In this document: one piece after another, positions 25,301-36,745 of the stretch
Position numbering within the stretch: the stretch's first letter is position 1
How the letters are laid out: each line of letters starts with the position of its first letter
Assembly: GCA_008933995.1 (NCBI GenBank)
Contig: WARS01000025.1
Span: forward strand, 4,757,477-4,821,476
Direction: 5' to 3'
Source: Datnioides undecimradiatus
Taxonomy: Eukaryota; Chordata; Actinopteri; Lobotiformes; Datnioididae
DNA: 64,000 nucleotides
Notes under the pieces: model-generated
The model's database searches: none
What the model saw: the letters and a program-made list of their open reading frames with translations, nothing else
Told to the model about the DNA's origin: nothing
Program-made: the position numbers and the translations under genes

Positions 25301-28300
25301 TCCTCCAGGTAAGGGAAGGTTGGTACAGGCAGCATTTTTTGGCAGCCACATCACAAGTAGAGTAGTGAGAGCTGCTTCAGCTTACCCACACTGGTTGGAT
25401 GGCGATGGCTGCATTAGGAAAATTGTTCAGACTATAAGTGAAAAGGTGGACTCAACAGAAGTTTGTTTGATGGGCGGGCTAGCTTTGTGTCCAGACAAAT
25501 CCAGGAGTCAAACATCTAGCAGCTGCTTCGCTTCTCCAATCTGCTTCAACAATAGATTTCAACCATTAGAGAAAAGAGGTATACCATAAAAGTGAGTCTC
25601 AAGAAGAGATTTAAAAGACGACACTGGTGTCTGCCGTCCTGAAATCTCCAGGAAGGACCAAGATTTAAAGAGGTGGTGATGATGTGTGCTGGCCAGTGTC
25701 TTCTGTCCAGACAGATATAGATTGAAACATCATATAGTTTTTACTTTTACGTCATACATTCTTCTTTCTTGTGCATGCATTACCCACAATGCAAATCAAC
25801 CACTGCCAGCTGAATCTGAAATCTGGGTGTGCTACATGAGTAGCAGCTAACGTAGCCTTGAGTAGCTGGCCTCAAGCTGCAATGAGGAGTGAGTTTTGAA
25901 GGTCTGGTATCCTCACCTATTTCTAACTAAAAAGGTCAACCAATGATGACTCAGGTGAGTTTTTTTAAAAGATGTTTTTTTTTTTTAAAGATTGTAAAAC
26001 ATTTATTTACATATGCATTCACGTGTGAGTTGTTGTAGAAGGAGAACCATGGGAAGAATTGAGATTGGTGCACCATGCTCTATCATCTGCGGTATTTTAT
26101 GATTATATTCAGGCATGCAGTGTCAGGTATCTCACATGGTATGATTAGAGTATATTCCCCACAGCTGTCACAATGTATACCATTACCGCACATGATCATG
26201 TAAATTTATTCAAATTACATTACAAATATGATTTCTGACTTCAGGACATGCACCTGTGCAGATTTTGAAAATGAAAAAACACCTCGGAGTCTGTGTCCTT
26301 CGGTTTGGTGACCTACGTCTGCAGGTAGAGGTGTGTGACAGAGTGTACTGATGGAAAGAAGGATCTCCAGAGAGAGTCCCTGTTAATCCTTCAGATGTAT
26401 CTTGTCAGACTTTGGTGCACTCGCTCACTCACTTCCTGTCACTTGAGACAGGTTTAAGTTAGAGAGCAGGAGAGCTGAAACAGCCAAAGTTCTGTGCTGT
26501 GGGATCAGGAGGGGGTGAAGTCGGTCTTATGGACTACACATCACCCTTTTGTGTATGTGTGTGTCACAGTAGTTTTGTTTGTACACACACCCACTCAGGC
26601 GTCTTAACAATGACAATGTATGGCAGTGAAAGCCTGCAGCCACATTCCTGCTAGAGCAGCATCCTGCATCACTCTACTTTCTACATGGAGAGCACAGTTG
26701 GAGGACACAGCCCCACACACACAGACACAAACACTCACATACACACTGTACAAACACTGTCACAGGAAGTTGTGCTAAAAGTGTAGAGGACAGATGCACA
26801 CTCAGCTGGGGAGAGCGGAGCGAAGCTAAAAGCATCGAAGGGCACACCTAACACTAGTCACAGTGACAGTGAGCGAGAGAGAGAGAAACAGGAAAGTCAC
26901 TAAATGGACAGCTAATGGCAAGAAAATCAGATACAAGGCACAAACATCAACGTCAGCCTCGAGGCCGTGCCACCGAAGTTCCATTTTAAAGCCAATCACG
27001 CCAGGAAAAAATGACAACGACAAAATAAAAAAAAATAAAAAAACCCCTGGCCAAAGCAGGGCAAACATCAGACATCAGACCACCTTCAATGCTTTGCCTC
27101 GCTGAGAGAAGTAATCCAAAGCGATGTGTAATTAATTTCGGTTGATTAAGAAATTAAGGCGAGACAAAGGGAGCGGCAGAGGGGGAGGGGAGAGAAAGAG
27201 CTGATTTGAAATGACCTTGTATGAGGACAGGGCAGGTGTTGTGTAGAAGTCTACGTCTGCGTGTCCCTGAATGTTACATAAGTCTGTCCTGATATTTACT
27301 TAGCAAGACAGCATCACATATTAACAATTTAAAATACTCTTATACTTTCTTCTTACCATGTCGTTTTTTATTTTCTATTTAATTCAATCCAGTAAAAGTA
27401 TGATTAGAGGAAATAAATCTCCACCTACTCAAATCTACTCACTGGATTCGTGCAGAAATAACATTTTCCTCTCATGTTGCTTCCTCCACTTGATCACTGT
27501 CAGTGCCTGGAACCCTTACATTAGCTGAATCAGTGTATTCTTCCGCCTTTTTCATTAAATGGCATGTTTGAAAAGAGGAACAAATTGTACCTTTTTCAAG
27601 TGCTACACAGCTAACCGCAAACCCGTGAGGAGCGATAAAGTTCACAGAGTCGAACCCACGCTGTACTCCCGTGTGTGCTTTCAGCGGGCAGGGACAACAC
27701 AGTCTGTTCCGTCAGTGTTCACACAGCCGGCTTTACCACAGCCAGTGTGTATTGACTCTGTGGCCTTCGTGTCCATTGTGCACACACTTTTCTGGCTCAT
27801 CTCACCCACAGATGCATTCAGAGACATTGATTATTTCCTCTGCAGCCCGCCCATTTCTCTTTCTCTTTTTGTCATGTGGTTGCCTTCGCACTTCCGATGA
27901 AAATGTTTTGCCTGTTTAAGTTCTCATTCGAACTCTGTGAAAAGGGACACTTGACGAGGAAGAGGGGCAACTTTCCCTTTCCGTATCCTCATTTCTGTTC
28001 AGGTGGCCGATGCCTGAGGTCTGATCCCAGCTGGGAGTGTGGACGCAATTACTGACACGACGCAAGAGGCCTCCTGGATTTTCTCTGAGGGGCAGGGAGG
28101 GGGTGGTGTGGAGAGCGTAGGATGGGGTCAGGCAGGGTTGGGCAGTAGAGGTCCTGTTATGCGAGTCCAGACACACTCTCCTATTTTGCTAGCAGCTCAC
28201 ATTCCCCAGTAGAGCTTCCCTCACTCTTACTCAGCCAGTATCCTAAATTAACAGTCTGGGGCCGCAGGAAAAAAAGACCAAAAAAACCAGACACGCCGTT

Positions 28301-28790
28301 CGAAGCCACAAACAAACTCTGCAGTTTAACTATACTTGTGAGTGCACTTCCACTGACAAGGGAACTTGATGAGGCACGCTGTTCGCACAGTTGCACTTGT
28401 GATTGAATAAATACTGTATGAGCTCATAAAGAATACTGACACGAGCCTCCGAGTGTGCGATGATTTACTGCCGCTACATGAGTCCTCCTGTTGCCAGCAC
28501 CTGGGACAGCACTGTCGTAAATGCTGTGCAAGAAGCAGTCCTACTTTATTGATGCACTTCCACTTACTTCACACGTTACATTAGAGCCCTAATCTGGAAG
28601 CTTATCTCAACTTCACATGACCCTAATTCTTATCTTAAACCCAATTTAAAGAGGATTTCTGTTACTTTACACATATCAATTCAGTGTTGTTAGTGGCAGT
28701 ATCACGCAACATGTGCCATTAACTCAACCAAACCAGGACATAATGAGGATGCATTATGTGAGTCTGCAGCCATGCAAATGACACAGAGTC
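22330..28790. other. Gene-free stretch
   Basis: No exon can be supported. Contents: CA-rich flank to 22640; AT-rich DNA 23040-24200; a CT/CC-rich patch 24340-24375; a segment with homeodomain-type words at 27125-27165 (GTAATTAATTTCGG and GATTAAGAAATTAAGG); and short A and T runs near 25978 and 27010-27043. The frame at 25320-25589 has no recognised domain. Confidence 0.45.
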
Positions 28791-28798
28791 TGCAGCCA

Positions 28799-29178
28799 TG
28801 CTAGTGGCTCTGCGAGGCTGTACTTTGTAGGCATGGTGGTGATTCAAGCTAAATGCTGACATCAACATGCTACCGTTCTCACAGTGACATTGCCAACATG
28901 CTGATGTTCAGCAGCATGACAGCCAATGCCTCTTTCTGTCTCTTTTTATGTTGCATGTTTAGTTAGAGAAAACACAAAGTTGCTGAAAAATCACCGCACG
29001 CTGGCTGCCATTTGCAAAAACAACATAAATGATAAGAAAATGTAGGGAAAAGGACATTAATGTGTATTTACTATCTTAGTTTAGCATGTTAGCATGCTAA
29101 CATTTGCGAATCAGCACCAAACGCAAACTTCATCTGAGGCCTTGGCCACTAACATTAGTTTTCAGGTATGTGATTACA
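28799..29178. repeat. Old teleost repeat in two halves
   Basis: Left part 28799-28923 contains GAGGCTGTACTTTG, GCTAAATGCTGACATC and CAACATGCTGATGTTCAGC. Right part 29070-29178 contains TTTAGCATGTTAGCATGC, GCTAACATTTGC and CTAACATTAGTTTTCAGG. Both halves match my memory of one abundant interspersed repeat of percomorph fish, in the right order. The 146 bp between them do not match and look like a diverged core or a later insertion. The class (probably a non-autonomous element) cannot be settled by eye. Confidence 0.6.
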
Positions 29179-29679
29179 AAACAAAAACTATTTTACCACC
29201 TGATGATGGCGATAGACAAAAAGTCCATGGCAAGACATGCAATACATCAAGTAGTAGTGTTGTAACTTATCAACTGACCGACTGACACGGTCGTCTTCCA
29301 GTTACAAACTAAAAATATTACAGATTTGTGGAGAAGTGCGCGGGAAATATAATCCCCAGTCCTCATGACTAAAGTTCTGACTGGTTCCCACAAGGACAGC
29401 AACAAAAGAATTCGCACATACTGTAGTACACATCGAACAACACAGACACATGCTCATCAAACAACAAACACCATTGATTTGTGTACGTGCTATGTATCCT
29501 GCTACACGAGCACACACACACACACACACAGAGGCACACACACACAACCTCCCTATTCTATGTGGCACGGTAGAGAGGATCAATGTGTCAACACAACAAA
29601 GCCAGGGTGGTGGCCTCCTCGCGGCATGACAAGGTGGGAGATATTGAGTGCCTGGCCCCTGATCCCGGTGGTGGAGACA

Positions 29680-29870
29680 GACCCTCCGGGGAGGAGAGAG
29701 AAAAAGGAAGCGAGGAGATGGAGAGACAAGAGAGCTCGAAAAAAGTGATGGCAAAAAGTGTAGGGAGGGAGAGTAATGATGGGAAAAGAATGAGACAGGG
29801 AAGACAAAGGTCTGAGAGGCGTAGTGTAAGAGGCAGAGGTGCGGAGGGGGGAGAGACAGCTTAGAGGGAA
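29680..29870. repeat. Homopurine tract
   Basis: Nearly 190 bp dominated by G and A on the plus strand (GGAGAGAG, GGGAGGGAG and similar). Low-complexity, non-coding. Confidence 0.6.
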
Positions 29871-29907
29871 AGGTAGATAAACACTACTGTATAAGGGAGC
29901 GTGAGAG

Positions 29908-29911
<4 letters not shown>

Positions 29912-29943
<32 letters not shown>
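29912..29943. repeat. (GT)n microsatellite
   Basis: Sixteen GT dinucleotides; a second run follows 39 bp later. Confidence 0.95.
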
Positions 29944-29946
<3 letters not shown>

Positions 29947-29982
29947 TGAAGCTAAAAGGAAGTGAAAGTTAAAAAAAAAGAC

Positions 29983-30008
29983 TGTGTGTGTGTGTGTGTG
30001 TGTGTGTG
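29983..30008. repeat. (GT)n microsatellite
   Basis: Thirteen GT dinucleotides, with a degenerate GT-rich stretch further on at 30087-30118. Confidence 0.95.
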
Positions 30009-31199
30009 CATTTTATGTATGTATATGCCAATTTCATGCATGTGCACGCCTGAAGCGCAGCTGTATCCATGTTCCTAGACATCATCTTGTGTGTGTTTGT
30101 GTGTGTGGTGTGTGTGTGCGTTCCTACTCTGATCGTTCCTCCAGGTGTCAATTCCACTTCATTTCGGGTCGATGTTGCTGGAATGACTCGACACAATGTA
30201 AGATGGCAATGCTTTCACACGACGCAGCGCTCACAATAAAAGCAACAAAGATTAGCGGAGCCACAGTCACACCGGTGCACAAAACCATCGCCGCTGCAGC
30301 ATTTTAGCTCACAACAGCATATAAATATGTACAAACTATCATTATTCCCAGCTTTCTTCATCACACGGCGCTTCTTTGGTGTTTTTCCTTGCCTTTGCCG
30401 CCGCATGTTGTCCCCAGATTTCACAAGTGGGTGAGCAGTGATGAGAGTTGGCCGATGCATAAACAGCCATGATCTAGCATATGCTGTAGAATAAAGAGGC
30501 TTTCAGTTGGAGTCCACGTGTGCGTGCAAGCGTATGCGCCGTCGAGGCTGACATTGGTAAATTAAGGCCTCGGATTTTGATTTACATACTGATAGATACT
30601 GAAGAGTATCTATTAATATGTAAAACAACAGTGTGTACAAATTATATAGTAAGCATACTGCTGAGTGATGTCTCACAACATCTTTGACGTTTAAGCTTGG
30701 AGTGTCTCTAATCATAATATGGGTGAGTCCCTTTCATGTGTTGTGTACCTTTGGTATGCATGAAGTGCTTTGCAGCTGCAGTAGGAGTACATAACTGTTA
30801 CATTTAAATATCTGTGTGAGCCTGCATCTGAGGGCTATGGAGGCTCACTCCCCACTACACTGCTGCATTGCGGAGGATTCCCCTGGAATCCCTCTAATCT
30901 GTACTGGGCACAGAGACATTAAAGATGTACCTGTTCCTCGTACAACACCCTCTGACTCTGGACTTCACACAGAGTACACTCGCTCACTCTCCCTCTCTGT
31001 CCTGTGAGCACAGACTTGTGGACATTCGGGTGTGCACAAAGAGTGGGTTGTGTTTGTCTGAATGAATCTTTCCATCAGTCTGCATGGCCTTGCACTCATG
31101 AAAAGATGTTTTTAACCTAAGAATATAGGTTAGGAATTACAATACTGAATATAAACAGAGGTGGCATCTGCTGGGATATAACAAAACAACATGCACTGA

Positions 31200-31505
31200 C
31201 TGTGGAAATATGCATGGATGTGTGCAACAGCCTGCAGTCTGGATGTGTGTGCACGTGTATTTGCTCTGTACATCTGCGGCGATGTTTGTTTGTGTGCATT
31301 ACTCCGTGTTTGCATTTGTGTGTGCATTAGTCTGTGCGTTATGTGTGTATGCTACAGTTTTGCTGGACATTTTTGTTTTGTGTACAGTATATGCTGTGTT
31401 GTGTATGCATACCCTATTTGCATGTTTGCTCTGCGGAGAGTAAATATATGTGCGCGCGCGTGTGCGCCTGTGTTTGTGTGCACACATGTCCGCGTGTGTT
31501 TACAG
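31200..31505. repeat. Degenerate TG-rich simple sequence
   Basis: About 300 bp in which TGTG, TGTGTGCA and GCGCGTGTGC words keep recurring without a perfect run, as in an old, decayed GT microsatellite. Cysteine-rich and valine-rich frames here are a by-product of TGT/GTG triplets. Confidence 0.6.
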
Positions 31506-31779
31506 AATGCGGCTGGCTTCAGATCCTGATGGCCCAGCGCTGGGAAAAGAGAGAGGGGGAATCAGGGAGGCAAGGATAAAAAAAAAACAAGAACAAGAAC
31601 GGGTCCAATCCTCTGAAGCTGATGACTGTGTGTTTGTCAGAGTGAATTTATTTATCACAGATGCCAGAGAAATTAGCATTGAAATGATTCTGGTGACAGA
31701 CTCGCCCTGCATATCTCCAATGGCAGACACCCAAAATGTTTATGTTTACAGAACTCGAGGGGGAGAACCGAAAGGGACG

Positions 31780-31960
31780 GTGGTGTGAGAAAGAGCGAGC
31801 GAGAGAGAGAAGAAGAGAGAGAGAGACTATGCGGTATGGGGAGATAATAAGAGAGGTAAGATTAGGTAGAATAAAAAAAGCCGGGGAAAGAAAATTGGAG
31901 GAAATGCTGAAAAGAGATAAAATATGTAAGAAGACAGAGAAAAAGAGCAAGACTCTAGAG
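31780..31960. repeat. Homopurine GA-rich tract
   Basis: Plus strand dominated by AGAGAG and GGAAAG words, including a (GA)n section at about 31796-31829. Potential triplex-forming DNA. Non-coding. Confidence 0.6.
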
Positions 31961-32019
31961 GACGAGATCCACTGTAGAAATAGTTGAATTGTGAGTCACG
32001 CTTGATAAGGACTTCAGCT

Positions 32020-32038
32020 CCCCCCCCCCCAAAAAAAA
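32020..32038. repeat. Poly-C then poly-A junction
   Basis: Eleven C bases followed at once by eight A bases. Visible directly; prone to slippage and sequencing error. Confidence 0.9.
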
Positions 32039-32699
32039 GAGTGTGCTCCTCCTACACAGAGGGAGTGAGAAAAGAAGAGCATACAAAAAAAGAATAACAG
32101 AGAAAGCTACTCCTCTATGTATGGGAGAGATACTGCCCATAGACAAAAGATGCTGGGAAAGCAAAAACACACACACATATATATGTATGGAGAGATTAAA
32201 AAAAAAAAAAAAAGTTAAAGTTTGGAGAAGAGAAGCAAAGAAGCAGGGTCAATGCAGAGGAAGACATCAAGATGAATGCTTCTAAGAAGAAGTGACAGAG
32301 CGGAGAGAAAAGGGCACAAAGGAATAGGGGAATTAGCCAGAAAAGTGTGGAAAAGGAGCCGAGCGCTACAGTTGAAGGCACAGGCAGGTATATGAAATAT
32401 ATGCACCTTCTTCTTTTATGTGCACAGTAATTCAATCCCACCTATCAGGCTTTTTATTATTAACCAGCATATCACAGTAGGCCTACCTCCTGACCTGCTG
32501 CTGCACTGCTGGCTAAAGATGAGGACCGAGAGACTGAGGGGAGAGAAATGCAAAAGAATAACGGTGTCAGAGGAAGAAATGGATGAAGACGGGAGGAGAA
32601 AGGGAGGGGAAAAGAGAGAGGACATTTGCAAATCACTTCTGGAGAGTGCAGAGTAACAGTGTGTTGCCATGGTAATGGATACACTAGTGGCTGTGTGCA

Positions 32700-33480
32700 T
32701 ATAAATTGACGTGAATGTGAATTTCAGCGATTCATTACAAACAAATATCTCAATTGAATTTTCACAGTTACTGCACCTAAAGCTTTTAATGTCAGGGTCC
32801 GCCGTCATGATCTCCAGCTCTCAATCGCATTCACAGAGCTTTTTATGTGCGCAGGCATCCCCGCCAGCATCCCATCAAGGCGATCTAATTGCTAAATGGA
32901 ATGAGCGCTTTCATTGAAAATGAATCAAGTCAAAGTTTCTCTTAAGAGTCATAAAGCTTAACTGAATATTTGGGTAGGATTCATTAATAAGAAATGGAAT
33001 ACCACTCTGCAGATAATACTCTGCATTGAACTGAATTGCTATGATATCTGACTGTGACTAAACAGGGAGAGATTGCAAAGCATTATTCATTTTTCAGCTA
33101 AACTGTAAGCAGATCCATAGGGGATCTATGAAAACCTTATTAAATCATGCAATAAAGCTTCAAATTAACCACTTAGCCTCTTCATTTGTGTTGATTATTT
33201 AAGAAATCAAAAGCTTCAGCTAATGTTGTTTTGGGCCAGTCAATCAGGCACGTAATTGTTCGCTGTGCTCTGGCCAATATTATCATCCAAATGTGTGCTA
33301 ATAACATAATCAGTGCACACTCTGATGCAGAATTACACCGAGCCCAAGCTTAAAAGTGAAACGAAGTAGAAAAAAATGCAATAATAAAAAGTCATGCCTG
33401 CACAATAGCACATTAACAACACAAATCAAATTAGATACATTTACTTTAGGTTGAGTTAAAATGAGCTGAGGCAGCAAAGT
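32700..33480. promoter_or_regulatory. Large CNE-like block
   Basis: Almost 800 bp without simple repeats. Words include TCAATTGAATTTTC (32751), GATCTAATTGCTAAATGG (32882), TTCATTAATAAG (32979), TTATTCATTTTTCAGC (33083), GTTGATTATTT (33190), and two stop-rich frames on both strands. CATTGAAAATGAATC at 32913 is partly self-complementary. The density of homeodomain, POU and SOX-like words and the clean borders against GA-rich DNA make it one of the best conserved-enhancer candidates here. Confidence 0.35.
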
Positions 33481-34119
33481 AAACAGCCCTGACATCTAAT
33501 ACACTAATGCTGCGACAATATGAATCCCTCACAGGCCCAGACACTGTATCCTTCTGTTTCCCTCTGATTCTATAATAAGTGGTATATTAAAAGGAAAAAT
33601 ATATACACATGAAAAACAAGCATAAAGTACTACAATGGATCAACAACTCCAGGGGGCTACACTGCACACTATCCACAGAATACTGTTAAAAGAAGTAAGA
33701 AGTTGCATAAGCGCAGTCTAAGTTTAACTCTGGATTTCTCTGGCCGCTCTGTCTGTTTGTTATCTGTGTTTCATTATGGTAATTAACCACCGTATTATGA
33801 GCTGAGGCTGAATGCGTGGTGACTCTCTCCCTCTCTCGCTGCGGTGATTGCAGCATTGCTTGGGTGCTGCGAAGAGGAGAGGATGTTTCTGGGTCACCAG
33901 CTGCCTACGTTTTCTGCAAACACAGCACTGCTAGACCTCACCAGCTGTTTTCTCTCACCATCTCTACCCCTTCGAACTTCCCCTCGTTCTCCCTCTCTCT
34001 CTGTTTTTTCTCTTTCTCACTACATGTTTCTCTACGCTGTTTCCAGATGCTTGCCTGCGGCTAGAGGAAAATTAACTGTCTCATCTCTTACTACGGCCCA
34101 ACTTCTGTGTGTAATTGTG

Positions 34120-34370
34120 TTTGCATATTAATAGAGAAGAGATAAGTGAGATTTAGGCAAGTCTGAAACATTAGGACATATTGATCATTAGTGGGAGGGT
34201 GTGCAGAGGGGTGGAGGGCAAGGACAAACAGAGGAGACAGACGTAGTGGAATTTTTTCCCTTAATTCTAGCAATGGTGTCATCGGGATAAAGCGTTGATC
34301 ATACAGCTCCGAGAAAGCTGTGATTACTCTCTATCCTCCGATTCATTTAATTACCACTCCATAACCTTGC
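34120..34370. promoter_or_regulatory. Candidate conserved non-coding element
   Basis: Contains TTTGCATATTAATAG (34118-34133), an octamer-like POU word joined to a homeodomain core, then TTGATCATTAG and TTCATTTAATTACC near 34343. It is cut off by a homopurine tract at about 34378-34480, and similar sequence resumes at 34490. Confidence 0.3.
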
Positions 34371-34489
34371 AAATGCAAAAGAGGAGGGGGGAAATGAGAA
34401 ATATAAAAGGAGATAAAAAGAGGACGGAGAGAGGGGGAGAGAGCAAGAATGCAAATGGAACTGGGAAAAGAGTAATTGGACAAGAGTGA

Positions 34490-34650
34490 TAATTCTAATC
34501 CTACAGCAGTTAAATATGCATAAATGGGATTTAATCCATGGGGCGGCAAATGCGCGGAGCCACTGTGGTCGTAATTGTAAGTGTGTTTTAATGTATGTCC
34601 CATATTATGTATGAGCCATTTAGACTGCATGCTGCTGTTTGAAAGGCTAA
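34490..34650. promoter_or_regulatory. Candidate conserved non-coding element
   Basis: Unique-looking DNA with TTAAATATGCATAAATGG near 34510 (octamer-like), GTCGTAATTGTAAG near 34568 and GGCTAATGCATG near 34646. A GT run begins 50 bp later. Confidence 0.3.
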
Positions 34651-34702
34651 TGCATGTAGCATTCTGTGTGTTTGTGCGTATGTGGGTGTGCCTACCTTTC
34701 TT

Positions 34703-34738
<36 letters not shown>
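34703..34738. repeat. (GT)n-(GC)n microsatellite
   Basis: Ten-plus GT dinucleotides running into four to five GC dinucleotides and back to GT. Alternating purine-pyrimidine DNA of this type favours Z-DNA. Confidence 0.9.
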
Positions 34739-35649
34739 CAGCTCTTGGGCCTAGCAGTAGGTTCATAAGTGTGTTTCATTTTGAATGTTTATCTCGTCGC
34801 TCTAAAACATCTGTTTTTTTTGTTGTTTTTTTATTTGTGCTCGCCCTGCAGAAAGTTCAGCTCTATCTTTAATCATGAGTACGTTTAACAGTGTGGAAAG
34901 CAGGTGTGCAGGGGTGGGGGCAGAGTTGAGCGCTGGAAAAAAGGAGTTGACATTGTTGAGTAATTTAAAAACCCCCCCTCCCATAACTGATGAATGTGCT
35001 TTGCCAGTTCTCGCAGACCTGCACTCTAAATATAATCTTGATCAATATGTTCTGAGCTCCCAGCTAATCGCTTCATAGTCCGAACGTACAGTGCTATTCA
35101 ATCTTAGTGTTTTGGAGATAAAAGATCAAACGCACTCAAGTACAGGGATTTGCTCTAAGAGGTCACACATGCACACACACACACACACAGACACACCCGC
35201 TCAGAAAGACATCCACTTCAATGAGCACACACTTGTAAAGTTAGACCTCTCGTGCTCATTGGAAAGACCCACAAAAAGTCAAGCAGGCCCAGAGATTAAT
35301 AGCTTCAATGACACATACAGGATAAAGCCATATAAACTGTACACTGACGTGCAGATACACACATGAGAAGAGGAGATAGTAAGACTCAAAGACAACACTG
35401 GGGGCCTATTTGAATTTAAACACAAGAGATCAATCACTCGAAGCAAAGATTATCATTTCACACACACGCTTTGAGCTGAGCCTGGTGGAAAATGTTAAGC
35501 ACTCTGACAGCAGCCAATATGCCCTTGAACACACTTCACACTGTGCCACAGTTCAGCGAATCTACTGGGAACGGTTACTGCAAGCTATGGCAGGCACCAC
35601 CTCGCCATCTCACGCCTCAGCTCTTCGATAAAGAAAGGAGGAACTTTGG

Positions 35650-35965
35650 TCTTTAACGAGTCAATATCTCCCGAACCTCGACTGCGTCAAAGCGCTCTCA
35701 TCCCGTGTGACCCTGAATATATTTTTCGTATAATTTATACGGGAATTTTCAGCAGGGCTAGCAAAGGCTGCACATCGTGACTGTCAATTTGCGTTTCACG
35801 GCAAAATCTTAATTAAATGTGGTGTTTATTAAAATATGTCATATAATTTCCTTTTTTCTCACCAAATTATCCATGCCACTTTGATGAAGCTGTAATAAAT
35901 CGCTTGTTATATGGATGCATTTAACTCCGATCTGATATCCAACAGTAATATAAAGACTGAAAGGA
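35650..35965. promoter_or_regulatory. Candidate conserved non-coding element
   Basis: Dense AT-rich unique sequence: TCGTATAATTTATACGGG (35727), a near-palindrome; CTTAATTAAATGTGG (35808); GTTTATTAAAATATGTC; CACCAAATTATCC. No open frame and no repeats. It falls in a 4-kb zone (32.7-36.7 kb) holding most of the enhancer-like blocks. Confidence 0.32.
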
Positions 35966-36369
35966 GTTGCTGCATGTCTCTGAATGCCATTGCCACAGTG
36001 CACTGACATACATGGAGTACTACAGCAAACCTACAACGACAAAGGCAACGACAATCACTTTGCAAACGAATGAAGGCACAGCAGGAATAATCCAGGACCT
36101 TCTGTAATAGCTGTTGCTATGTTAAAGTAGAAAAGACAGCACAAAAGATAGAACAAATGACTACATGCGATAACAGCATGAGGACAGGAAGAAATGACAC
36201 ACGCGCAGAGACGAAGAATAGGAACTAACATGAAAGAGGTCCGGCGTAACAGGGAGGATGAGGGAGGGTTGGAATTAGGGAAAGACATGGAGGATGAACT
36301 GTCAAAACCAAATAAGCTCTGTCACCATGAAATCCACACTTTCACCAGCTCACTTTACCGCTTAATCAA

Positions 36370-36745
36370 AGTCTAGCCTGAGTGATTACATGGCCCTTTT
36401 TTTCCATAAAAGTGCCACTATTTAAAAAAAGCTCCTAATACTGCGCTCTAGGAATCATTTCTAATTTATTCTCACCAGTCCTGATCTGCCAACCAAAGCT
36501 ATTATAGGAAAGTCAGGATGATGTGCTGTCAGAAACCAGAGAAATAGATGTCAGCCACAGCAATAAGCCTGTAATAACTACCGTCAAATTATTTTCAGGG
36601 CCTAAGTAACTTTTCCCTCATCTCCCCATTTGGCCCCTGGCGCCTCTTTTGCAGCTTGTAAAATGCTCATTATCATAATTGCATAACTACGCATATAGCA
36701 TTTGAGATGTTGAATTGAGGCAATATATGCCTCTTCTCCTTATTA
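36370..36745. promoter_or_regulatory. Candidate conserved non-coding element
   Basis: Unique-looking sequence with CCATAAAAGTGCC (36405), CTATTTAAAAAAAGC, TCAAATTATTTTCAGG (36583), and TCATTATCATAATTGC (36668). The block has no simple repeats and no open frame. MEF2/homeodomain-like words are inference from sequence only. Confidence 0.32.

Noticed and set aside
28904-28924. RE1-like word TTCAGCAGCATGACAGCC
   Set aside because: The half-site spacing is off by one and it lies inside an interspersed repeat.
31210-31579. Cysteine/valine-rich frames resembling a small secreted protein
   Set aside because: Composition comes from a decayed TG repeat; frames overlap on both strands.
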